Of a DNA stretch of 21,014 bases, positions 14,717 to 20,459 are shown piece by piece. The number at the start of each line of letters is the position of its first letter. Positions within the stretch are counted from its first letter, which is position 1. The translations under genes and the position numbers were made by a program. Origin of the DNA: Indioceanicola sp046045995 (GTDB lineage: Bacteria > Pseudomonadota > Alphaproteobacteria > Azospirillales > Azospirillaceae). The DNA is taken from contig JBJOKR010000070.1 of assembly GCA_046045995.1 (NCBI GenBank), forward strand, positions 1 to 21,014, in the 5' to 3' direction. The notes beneath the pieces are model-generated. The model did no database searches and was not told the DNA's origin. It saw only the letters and a list, made by a program, of their open reading frames with translations.

Positions 14717-14787
14717 CCTCAATCGCCGGGCGGCCACTCCGTGGCCTTGGCTACGCCGCAGGGGCGGCGCGGCGGCGGTCGCCGCCG

Positions 14788-14818
14788 TACCGACGGCCAG
14801 GTTCCCCGGCCGTCGGTA
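14788..14818 (-). terminator. Hairpin after the Fur-box gene (possible terminator)
   Basis: TACCGACGGCC (14788-14798) and GGCCGTCGGTA (14808-14818) make a perfect 11-bp stem with a 9-base loop, 18 bases beyond the stop of the minus-strand gene at 14837. There is no T-run on that strand. It could also be another REP-like element: the right arm runs on into GGTATC, as does the hairpin at 8861-8887. Confidence 0.45.
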
Positions 14819-14836
14819 TCAGTCTCCGATGCGTCG

Positions 14837-15472
14837 TTATCCGAGTGGCAGGGGCGGCAGGGCGGCGGCGGTCAGGTCCAGCCATTCGGCCAGGTCCGCC
14901 CGCTCCCGCGGCGGGGCCAGACGGGCCAGCAGGAAGCCGCGGCTGACCCGCTCCGCCCCGCCCCGGCGGGAAGGCCCATCGGCGCGGGCAGACCCCTCGG
15001 CGCGTGAGGTCCGGCGCTGGGCCAAGGCCACCAGCCGCAGCAGGGCGGATTCATCCACGCTCAACGCCGTGGCACAGCCATTGCGGATCTCCGGCTGGCC
15101 CAGGGGAAGCCGGTGAAGCACCTCCAGCACCATGTCCCAGGGCATCAGGGCATCGGCCCAGGCCCGGCCCAGATGGCGCTTGAACTCCCCCTCCACCTCC
15201 GCCCAGCGGAAGCGGCCATGGCGCCAGCGCCGGGCCGACCAGAGCAGGAGCTGTTCCGTCCGGTCCAGGTCGAAGACCAGCCGCTGGCCCGCCCCGGCGG
15301 CAACCAGGGCCGGGTCCGTCACCCCATCCGCCGTGGTCAGCCGGGGGCCGGTCGTGCCGTAGGGGCCGAGGATCGGTATCGCCGTTCCCGCCCCCGTTCC
15401 CGCTCCCGTCGCCGCCCCGGCCCCGCCCGTTCCCCAGGCCCCGATGCCAGTCACCCCGTCCGCCTTGGCCAT
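14837..15472 (-). CDS. Unrecognised protein behind a Fur-type operator
   Basis: A 211-residue protein that I cannot assign. The first 35 residues are glycine/alanine/threonine-rich (GTGGAGAATGAGTGAGTA). The body begins at LDRTEQLLLWSARRWRHGR, followed by the helical FRWAEVEGEFKRHLGRAWADALMPWDMVLEVLHRLP and an ALSVDESALLRLVALAQR segment containing the only cysteine just before it (NGCATAL). An arginine-rich stretch and an LAEWLDLTAAALPPLPLG end follow. No signal peptide or membrane span, so probably cytoplasmic. ATG 15472 is preferred over ATG 15481 because GGGA stands 8 bases before it and because the predicted transcript would begin too near 15481. Its promoter is overlaid by a 19-bp palindrome of Fur type, so an iron-responsive role is inferred. 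It is divergent from the small gene at 15620. Confidence 0.75.
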   Translation of the reverse strand: MAKADGVTGIGAWGTGGAGAATGAGTGAGTAIPILGPYGTTGPRLTTADGVTDPALVAAGAGQRLVFDLDRTEQLLLWSARRWRHGRFRWAEVEGEFKRHLGRAWADALMPWDMVLEVLHRLPLGQPEIRNGCATALSVDESALLRLVALAQRRTSRAEGSARADGPSRRGGAERVSRGFLLARLAPPRERADLAEWLDLTAAALPPLPLG

Positions 15473-15505
15473 TGTCCGCATCCCGTCGGTGTCGGTCCTG
15501 AACGC

Positions 15506-15534
15506 AGAATATTGCGAGTCATTCGCAATTGCAA
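15506..15534 (-). promoter_or_regulatory. Predicted promoter of the unknown gene 14837-15472
   Basis: Read on the minus strand, TTGCAA (15534-15529) and TATTCT (15511-15506) are separated by exactly 17 bases, each matching the sigma-70 hexamer at four of six positions. The predicted start near 15498 leaves a leader of about 26 bases to ATG 15472. The spacer is filled by the palindrome described separately. Confidence 0.55.
15511..15529. promoter_or_regulatory. 19-bp Fur-type operator palindrome
   Basis: ATTGCGAGTCATTCGCAAT has perfect 7-bp arms (15511-15517 and 15523-15529) around a 5-base centre. The minus-strand reading, TTGCGAATGACTCGCAA, is very close to TTGCGAATGATTCGCAA-type Fur boxes known upstream of iron-regulated genes in many proteobacteria. 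It lies exactly between the predicted -35 and -10 of the minus-strand promoter, a position that would block transcription when occupied. It is also about 90 bp upstream of the divergent gene at 15620. A Mur- or Irr-type regulator is possible instead of Fur. Confidence 0.65.
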
Positions 15535-15619
15535 GCGCGAAGACGGGGCAGGCTCCGGAACACTCAGCTGGACCGCGTGGTTGATGTCCGACCGGAATGG
15601 AAGAGAGCGGGAGAGGACG

Positions 15620-15907
15620 ATGGCGGACCATGCGCGCAGTGATGCGGCCACCACCACCACCGATCATGAGGCCATCCGCCATTGGGCGGAGGCGCGGGGC
15701 GGGCGGCCGGCGGGGGTGAAGGGCACCCATACGGAGGATGACGCCGGCATCCTGCGCATCGATTTCGGGGAGCCGGAGGCCGGGCTGGAACCGGTGACCT
15801 GGGAGGAATTCTTCAAGACCTTCGAGGAGCGCAACCTGGCCTTCCTGCACCAGGAGGAGATCGACGGGCAGCAGAGCCGCTTCTTCAAGCTGGTGCGGCG
15901 GCACTGA
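15620..15907 (+). CDS. Small conserved protein of unknown function
   Basis: A 95-residue acidic protein. The core DHEAIRHWAEARGGRPAGVKGT (about 15-36) and GILRIDFGEP ... TWEEFFKTFEERNLAFLHQ ... SRFFKLVRR match, from memory, a widespread family of about 80-90 residue proteins with the pattern DHxxIRxWAExRGGxPA and WDEFFxxFxxxxLALL. These are usually left as hypothetical and sometimes mislabelled as 1,4-alpha-glucan branching enzyme; I know no function. No signal peptide or membrane segment. GGGAGAGG stands about 6 bases before ATG 15620. The first 14 residues are a variable threonine/alanine lead. It shares the intergenic region carrying the Fur-type palindrome and converges with the EEP gene, leaving only 30 bp between the two stops. 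Confidence 0.85.
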   Translation: MADHARSDAATTTTDHEAIRHWAEARGGRPAGVKGTHTEDDAGILRIDFGEPEAGLEPVTWEEFFKTFEERNLAFLHQEEIDGQQSRFFKLVRRH

Positions 15908-15937
15908 CAGCCGTCGGGCGCGGGGGTGACGCTTCCG

Positions 15938-16882
15938 TCAGCGGCCCGTGCCCGGCAGCCCGTCGGTGGGGCCCGCGTCGGTCTGCCCAGTCCCGGCCGG
16001 TGGCACGCCGATCAGGGCGCGGACGGGCAGGTGGTCGCTGGCCCGGCGGGTCAGGGCGTTGCGCACCACCTCGAACCCTGCCAGGGTCAGGTCGGGTGAC
16101 ACGAAGATCCGATCCAGCCGCAGGGTCGGCAGCCGGGCGTGGAAGCTGCGCGGGGCCGCACAGTCGGGCAGCTTCTCCGCCAGGCGCAGCATCCGCGGCG
16201 CCCGGGGGCGCCATTCGTTCAAATCGCCCATGAACAGGGTGGGCAGGTCCGCCACCCCGTCCAGATGGGCCAGGATGCGGTCCACCTGGGCGTTGCGTTC
16301 CCAAGGGTCCAGCCCGAAATGGGCGACGATCAGGCGCACCGGCCGCCCCCGCACATCCAGCACCGCCGACAGGGCGCCGCGTGGTTCCCGCACCGGCTGG
16401 GACAGGTCGATGGGGGTGTGGTCCAGCACCGGCAGCCGGGTCAGGATGGCGTTGCCGTAATGGGCCTGGTCGTTGTGCTTGGTGGGGCCGGCCAGGGCGG
16501 TCATGCCTGTCGCCTGGGCCAGATAGGCGAATTGGTCGATGCCGGATTCGCCCCGGTGGTGCCACCCCACCTCCTGCAGGCCCACCGCATCCACATCCAG
16601 GGCGGTGATGACCTTGGCGATGCGGTCGGGGGCGAAGCGGGCATCCATGCCGACACAGGAATGGATATTCCAGGTGGCGATGCGCAGGGGGACCTGCTCG
16701 GGCGGCACCGCCCCCTCCCGCCGGTCGGCGGCCCGTCGCTGCTCCGCCCGGCTTGGCGCGGCACCCTGCCCCGCCCCTCCCTCACCGTCCGCAGCGATGC
16801 CGGCGGCGGTACGGGGACCGGGCTTCAGCCGGTCGGCGGCCCGGTCCCGGCTGCCGCGGAGCATGGGCGGTGTCTCTGGCAT
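15938..16882 (-). CDS. Endonuclease/exonuclease/phosphatase (EEP) family protein
   Basis: A 314-residue protein of the metal-dependent EEP superfamily (DNase I, exonuclease III, inositol-phosphatase and sphingomyelinase relatives). Catalytic residues are all present: N72 in ATWNIHSCVG, E104 in VGLQEVG, H188 in VAHFGL, D220 and N222 in MGDLNEW, D257 in LRLDRIF, and the D283-H284 pair in ASDHLPV. Members cleave phosphodiesters in nucleic acids or lipids, and the substrate cannot be read here. The first 65 or so residues are a charged, alanine/glycine/arginine-rich, probably disordered extension without a signal peptide. GGGGA stands 6 bases before ATG 16882. It is the last gene of the tsaE-amgK-murU direction, 91 bp after murU with a hairpin in the gap, so partly independent expression is likely. 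Confidence 0.9.
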   Translation of the reverse strand: MPETPPMLRGSRDRAADRLKPGPRTAAGIAADGEGGAGQGAAPSRAEQRRAADRREGAVPPEQVPLRIATWNIHSCVGMDARFAPDRIAKVITALDVDAVGLQEVGWHHRGESGIDQFAYLAQATGMTALAGPTKHNDQAHYGNAILTRLPVLDHTPIDLSQPVREPRGALSAVLDVRGRPVRLIVAHFGLDPWERNAQVDRILAHLDGVADLPTLFMGDLNEWRPRAPRMLRLAEKLPDCAAPRSFHARLPTLRLDRIFVSPDLTLAGFEVVRNALTRRASDHLPVRALIGVPPAGTGQTDAGPTDGLPGTGR

Positions 16883-16899
16883 CGCGGTCCCCAGTGAAG

Positions 16900-16920
16900 G
16901 GGGCCGGCGGAACCGGCCCC
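16900..16920. other. Hairpin between murU and the EEP gene
   Basis: GGGGCCGG (16900-16907) and CCGGCCCC (16913-16920) form a perfect 8-bp stem with a 5-base loop in the 91-bp gap. There is no T-run on the minus strand, so it looks like an intercistronic stabiliser or weak terminator. Confidence 0.5.
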
Positions 16921-16973
16921 TGATCCAACATCCCGGAACAGGATATAGCGCGCGTCCCGTTACAGGCAGGGGA

Positions 16974-17717
16974 TCACGGCTCCACCCAGCGCACGGCCGG
17001 CTGGCGCAGCTGGTCATCCACCGGGGCCACGGCATCGGGGGTGCCCACATGGTACCAGGGTCCATCATGGCGCAGGCCGTAGAGCCGCCCCGCCGCCTCC
17101 GCCCGTTTCCAGATGATGCGGCTGGACTGGGGCCCGTCGGGGATGTCGCGGAACAGGCCGGGCTTGACGATCTGCACCCCGGCGAAGACGAAGGGGGCCA
17201 ACTGGCGGCTGCTGCGCCAGGTCAGCCGTCCGGCCGGGTCCATATGGAAATCCCCGTCGCCGTCATAGCCGACCGACCAGACCGTGGCCGCCAGCAGCAG
17301 CAGCGCATCCATGCGATCCGGGTCCCAGGCCCGGGCCAGCCGGGTCAGGGCGGGAACCGGCCCGTCCAGCCAGACGATATCCGCGTTCACCGTGAAGATC
17401 GGCTCCTCCCCCAGCAGGGGCAGGGCATGGCGGATGCCGCCCGCTGTTTCCAGCAGCACCGGCTCATGGGATTCCACCGTCTCCGGCCCCCGGCCTTCGG
17501 CGGACCGGGCGGCCAGACGGGCGGCCACCTGGTCGGGCAGCCAATGGGTGTTCACCACCGCCCGTTCCACCCCGGCATCGGCCAAGCGGTCCAGCGCATG
17601 GTCCAGCATGGACTGGCCGCCCACCCGGATCAGGGGCTTCGGCGTATGCTCGGTCAGCGGGCGCATGCGCAGGCCCAGCCCGGCGGCCAGCACCATCGCC
17701 CGCGTCGGCATCTGCAT
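16974..17717 (-). CDS. murU: N-acetylmuramate-1-phosphate uridylyltransferase MurU
   Basis: A 247-residue sugar-nucleotide transferase. The nucleotide-binding signature LAAGLGLRMRPLTEHTPKPL is at 10-29, the metal-binding aspartate is in VNADIVW (110-116), and ETAGGIRHALPLLG (90-103) is typical of MurU. It converts MurNAc alpha-1-phosphate and UTP to UDP-MurNAc, the last step of the recycling route that bypasses de novo synthesis and its fosfomycin-sensitive MurA step. Assignment to MurU rather than another UTP- or GTP-sugar enzyme rests mainly on the adjoining amgK. ATG 17717 is chosen because AAGGG stands 8 bases before it; a GTG at 17726 overlaps the amgK stop (GTGA) and is the alternative. 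Downstream is the EEP gene. Confidence 0.92.
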   Translation of the reverse strand: MQMPTRAMVLAAGLGLRMRPLTEHTPKPLIRVGGQSMLDHALDRLADAGVERAVVNTHWLPDQVAARLAARSAEGRGPETVESHEPVLLETAGGIRHALPLLGEEPIFTVNADIVWLDGPVPALTRLARAWDPDRMDALLLLAATVWSVGYDGDGDFHMDPAGRLTWRSSRQLAPFVFAGVQIVKPGLFRDIPDGPQSSRIIWKRAEAAGRLYGLRHDGPWYHVGTPDAVAPVDDQLRQPAVRWVEP

Positions 17718-17722
17718 GGGGA

Positions 17723-18754
17723 TCACCCTTGGAGAAGACGGGCGAACCCGTCGGACGGGACATGGGTGTGCACGCGCTCGGCCACGGGTGCAAGGGCCGG
17801 TTCCCGCAGCTTTGCCATGAACTGGCGGTACACCCGCGGCAGGAAGGCGCGCTGCCGGGCCTTGGGGTCCGCCGTCACGATCTCCGCCAGCCGCCCCAGG
17901 ATGCGGGCATGGCGCACCGCCCCCAGCACCGCGAATCCGGTCAGGAATTGACCCCGGTCCAGGTCGGGGAAGGCATCCAGGTAGCGGGCGATCATCGCCG
18001 ATTTCAGATCGTCCCCCACGTCGCGGCGCGCATCCTCCAGCAGGGACAGAAGGTCATAGGCGACGGGGCCGTGGCCCCCGTCCTGCACGTCCAGCAGGCC
18101 GCAGCGCGCCACCCCTGCCCGGTCGGGCAGGTCCATGATGTTGCCGGGGAAGTAATCCCGCAGCATCAGGGTCCAGGGCATGGCCAAAGCCGGTTCCAGC
18201 ACCGCCGCCCAGGCGGCATCCAGATCCGCCGCGGCGGCAGCGTCCAGGGGGCGGCCGGTGATGCCGGGCACGCCCCGGGTCCCGTACAGCGCCACCTCTG
18301 CCCGGAAGCGGGCGGCATCGTGGCGGCGGGGCAGGTCCGTCGCCGGATCGAAGCGGCGGCGCAGGTGGATCAGCACATCGGTGGCGTCCGTGTACAGGGG
18401 CACGGGATCATCCCCCCGGTCCAGCCGGTCGGCGACCAGGGTGCTGCCCAGATCCTCCGACAGGGCAAAGCCGTTCACCGTATCTGCGGCGAATACCTCC
18501 GGCGCGGACAGGTCCAGCGACCGCAGCACGGCGCAGAGCCTCACATAGGGGGCCACCTGCTCCGTCCACGGGGCATCCGCATCCATCAGGATGGCGGTAC
18601 GGCCGTTCAGGCTCAACCGCTCATACCGGCGGGTGGACCAGTCGGCGGCGATGCGCACACGCGCCGCCCCTTCCCACCCGGCTTGTGCCAGGAAGCCGCG
18701 GATCAGGATTTCGCGGGCGGGATCGGCCCCGGTCACCGTCGCAGCCGCGCTCAT
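17723..18754 (-). CDS. amgK: Anomeric MurNAc/GlcNAc kinase AmgK
   Basis: A 343-residue member of the aminoglycoside-phosphotransferase/choline-kinase fold. The catalytic loop LMLRDYFPGNIMDLP (197-210) carries D200 and N205. The metal-binding D222 is in GLLDVQDGGHGPVAYDLLSLLEDARRDV, where the LxDxQD..GPxAYDLxSLLxDARRD pattern is characteristic of AmgK. It phosphorylates recycled MurNAc (and GlcNAc) at the anomeric carbon, giving the substrate of MurU. Length agrees with the Pseudomonas enzyme (about 340). The ATG overlaps the tsaE stop (ATGA at 18754-18751) and the stop abuts murU, so tsaE-amgK-murU are read as one coupled message. GGAG lies upstream of the ATG. Older annotations call this a generic phosphotransferase; the pairing with murU makes AmgK the better name. 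Confidence 0.93.
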   Translation of the reverse strand: MSAAATVTGADPAREILIRGFLAQAGWEGAARVRIAADWSTRRYERLSLNGRTAILMDADAPWTEQVAPYVRLCAVLRSLDLSAPEVFAADTVNGFALSEDLGSTLVADRLDRGDDPVPLYTDATDVLIHLRRRFDPATDLPRRHDAARFRAEVALYGTRGVPGITGRPLDAAAAADLDAAWAAVLEPALAMPWTLMLRDYFPGNIMDLPDRAGVARCGLLDVQDGGHGPVAYDLLSLLEDARRDVGDDLKSAMIARYLDAFPDLDRGQFLTGFAVLGAVRHARILGRLAEIVTADPKARQRAFLPRVYRQFMAKLREPALAPVAERVHTHVPSDGFARLLQG

Positions 18755-19293
18755 GCCACCGGCTCCGACCCGGAATGCCGGTCGGGTCCCACATCCGGCC
18801 CGGCCAGCTGGGCGACCCAGCTGCTGTCCAGGCGTGCGGCCCAGTTGCCGTGGCCGGTCAGGATTGCGCGGCGGCTGTCCGGCCCGGTGACGGTCAGGTG
18901 CAGATCCAGCCGGTCGGCCGGCAGCAGGGGGCCCAGCCGGTCCGGCCATTCCACCAGGGCGACGCCGTCGGCCCGCACCTCCTCCCACCCCAGCTCCTCC
19001 ACCTCCTCCGGCCCGGACAGGCGGTAGAGATCGAAATGCCATAGGGAAAGGGCGGGCAGGTCGTAGGTCTGCACCAGGGTGAAGGTCGGACTTGGCACCT
19101 CCGCCGCCGGATCGCCGGACAGATGGCGGATCAGCGCCCGGCAGAACGCCGTCTTCCCCGCCCCCAGGTCCCCGGCCAGGGTGACCACATCCCGCGGCCG
19201 CAACACCGCCCCCACGCCCGCCGCCAGGGCCGCGGTCGCGGCCTCATCCACAAGATCCACGGGTGGAAGTTCCGCAGGCTGGGTCAACGTCAT
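18751..19293 (-). CDS. tsaE: tRNA t6A biosynthesis ATPase TsaE
   Basis: A 180-residue P-loop ATPase. Walker A is GDLGAGKTAF (41-50), followed by the family stretches SPTFTLVQTYD (68-78), HFDLYRL (86-92) and VEWPDR (114-119). TsaE works with TsaB and TsaD to transfer the threonylcarbamoyl group to A37 of ANN-decoding tRNAs; it is required in many bacteria. Slightly longer than the usual 150-160 residues because of a C-terminal extension after about 140. ATG 19293 matches the expected N-terminus (PVDLVDEAATAALAAGVG); frames further upstream are unsupported and the ribosome site is weak. Its stop overlaps the amgK start. TsaE next to amgK/murU is a recurring arrangement in proteobacteria as I recall it. 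Confidence 0.96.
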   Translation of the reverse strand: MTLTQPAELPPVDLVDEAATAALAAGVGAVLRPRDVVTLAGDLGAGKTAFCRALIRHLSGDPAAEVPSPTFTLVQTYDLPALSLWHFDLYRLSGPEEVEELGWEEVRADGVALVEWPDRLGPLLPADRLDLHLTVTGPDSRRAILTGHGNWAARLDSSWVAQLAGPDVGPDRHSGSEPVA

Positions 19294-19328
19294 GGGACTT
19301 GTCGTTCCGGACAGGGGGCGGCAGGAAA

Positions 19329-19341
19329 AATGCGCCGCATT
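19329..19341. promoter_or_regulatory. 13-bp palindrome upstream of tsaE
   Basis: AATGCG (19329-19334) and CGCATT (19336-19341) are perfect inverted arms around one base, 36 bp before the tsaE start on its upstream side. Its position fits an operator, but no promoter elements could be firmly placed around it. Confidence 0.3.
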
Positions 19342-19385
19342 CTGGCGATCCGGCAGGCGGCGGGCAAGGGCGGTGCACAAGCCGA

Positions 19386-19412
19386 TTTCAAAACCGATCG
19401 GTTTAGGATAAT
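19386..19412 (+). promoter_or_regulatory. Putative promoter and operator of the DUF4160/DUF2442 pair
   Basis: A perfect 14-bp palindrome AAACCGATCGGTTT (19391-19404) is followed two bases later by GATAAT (19407-19412), a good -10 hexamer. A weak -35 (TTTCAA, 19386-19391) overlaps its left end. The stretch is AT-richer than its surroundings. A palindrome between -35 and -10, about 46 bp before the first gene, is the usual place for an autoregulatory operator of a toxin-antitoxin operon; that role is inferred. Confidence 0.5.
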
Positions 19413-19450
19413 CTCCAGTTCAATTTCTGCGATGTCCAGGCATCCTCCCC

Positions 19451-19894
19451 ATGGCGATCTGCAGGGTCGGCAATGTGACCGTGGTGCTGTACTCCCGGGA
19501 TGAGCATTGTCCGCCCCATGTCCACGCTGTTTGTGAGCCGGAGGGCTGGAGCGCGCGGTACCGTTTCAGCTTTGTGGATGATGGGGTTGAGTTCTGGGAT
19601 CTGTCGCCGACCTTTCCCCGCAAGCCACCGACGAAGGGGCGTCTGGGGGAGATCGGTGAAGCCGTCGCCGGGCGGCTTCCGCAGATGCGTCGCCGATGGG
19701 CCGCGGTCTTCGGCCGTCTTTGCTTGGATAATGCCTATGGTGTCGTCACCGCGTCCGGGTTTCGTCTTGTTGACGGATCTGAGCCGCGGCGTTCGATGCT
19801 GACGCAGGTCGTTTCCGCCGTCTACGATCCCGACGCGGAGGTGACGACCCTGACCTTGTCCGATGGTAGCCGTCACCGGATCACACTGGAGTGA
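19451..19894 (+). CDS. DUF4160-like protein, extended (candidate toxin)
   Basis: A 147-residue protein. The N-terminus MAICRVGNVTVVLYSRDEHCPPHVHA carries the EHxPPHxH signature (18-25) that defines DUF4160, a family of usually 80-100 residues often encoded beside DUF2442 and suspected to be toxin-antitoxin modules; its activity is unknown to me. Residues 64-88 (LGEIGEAVAGRLPQMRRRWAAVFG) resemble the helical end of DUF4160. Beyond that is an extra segment ending in SAVYDPDAEVTTLTLSDGSR, which looks like the strand pattern at the start of DUF2442 domains. Codon third positions use more T than neighbouring genes, a possible sign of transfer. The ribosome site is weak (CCAGG). The stop is three bases before the next start. 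Confidence 0.82.
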   Translation: MAICRVGNVTVVLYSRDEHCPPHVHAVCEPEGWSARYRFSFVDDGVEFWDLSPTFPRKPPTKGRLGEIGEAVAGRLPQMRRRWAAVFGRLCLDNAYGVVTASGFRLVDGSEPRRSMLTQVVSAVYDPDAEVTTLTLSDGSRHRITLE

Positions 19895-19897
19895 GCC

Positions 19898-20323
19898 ATG
19901 CCGTTCAAGCCGATAACCGATGATGCCTATGCCCAGGCCGTGGCCGAGGCGGAGAGGCAGGGCGGGCGCGGCCTGCGGGCGGAGCAGGTCCGTTATGACC
20001 GCGGCCGGGACGCGGTGGAGGTCCAGTTATCCCCCCGTTTCACCTTCGCCGTGCCCCGCAGCCTTCTGACCGAATGGGACGATGCCACGGCGGATGCCTT
20101 TGAGGGCGTGCGGCTCTCCGCCCTGGGCGACGCGCTGATCCTGGGCGATCACGATGTCTACATCAGTGTGCTTGGGCTGCTGGAATCGGCAGTCGGCGGC
20201 ACCGTCCTGAATGAGATGTTCGGTCGCCGCGGGGGACGGGCCCGATCCCCAGCCAAGGCGAGGGCAGCCCGGGCCAACGGCGCCTTGGGCGGGCGACCGC
20301 GCAAAGTCGCCGGTGGGGCTTGA
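19898..20323 (+). CDS. DUF2442-domain protein with AT-hook-like tail (candidate antitoxin)
   Basis: A 141-residue protein. The DUF2442 core runs about 36-100, with the paired strands DAVEVQLSPRFTFAVPRSLL (38-57) and VRLSALGDALILGDHDVYIS (71-90). The C-terminus is basic: SPAKARAARANGALGGRPRK (117-136) ends in GGRPRK, the core of an AT-hook, which contacts the DNA minor groove. A DNA-binding tail fits an antitoxin that represses its own promoter, and a palindrome lies upstream of the pair. GGAG before ATG 19898 overlaps the end of the preceding gene, so the two are translationally coupled. DUF2442 proteins are often encoded with DUF4160 or other small partner genes. Function is inferred from family and context only. 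Confidence 0.88.
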   Translation: MPFKPITDDAYAQAVAEAERQGGRGLRAEQVRYDRGRDAVEVQLSPRFTFAVPRSLLTEWDDATADAFEGVRLSALGDALILGDHDVYISVLGLLESAVGGTVLNEMFGRRGGRARSPAKARAARANGALGGRPRKVAGGA

Positions 20324-20363
20324 TCGGGGCCGGGATTCGGGGCAGGTAGTCGCGGGCGGGTGG

Positions 20364-20384
20364 CCGGGGCACATGGCGCCCCGG
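20364..20384 (+). terminator. GC hairpin after the DUF2442 gene (possible terminator)
   Basis: CCGGGGC (20364-20370) and GCCCCGG (20378-20384) form a 7-bp stem with a 7-base loop, 40 bp past the DUF2442 stop. It lacks a T-run, so the call is weak. Confidence 0.3.
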
Positions 20385-20459
20385 GCCCTCCCGCACCGCT
20401 TCCGCCACACTGCTACCCCCGCCCCGCAACCCGCCACCCGTTCCAGTCGAGCCGGTCCC

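Noticed and set aside
16539..17951. 470-codon forward open frame across the EEP, murU and amgK region
   Set aside because: Antisense to three recognised minus-strand genes; no family resemblance.
17729..19027. 432-codon forward open frame opposite amgK and tsaE
   Set aside because: Antisense shadow of two well-supported genes.
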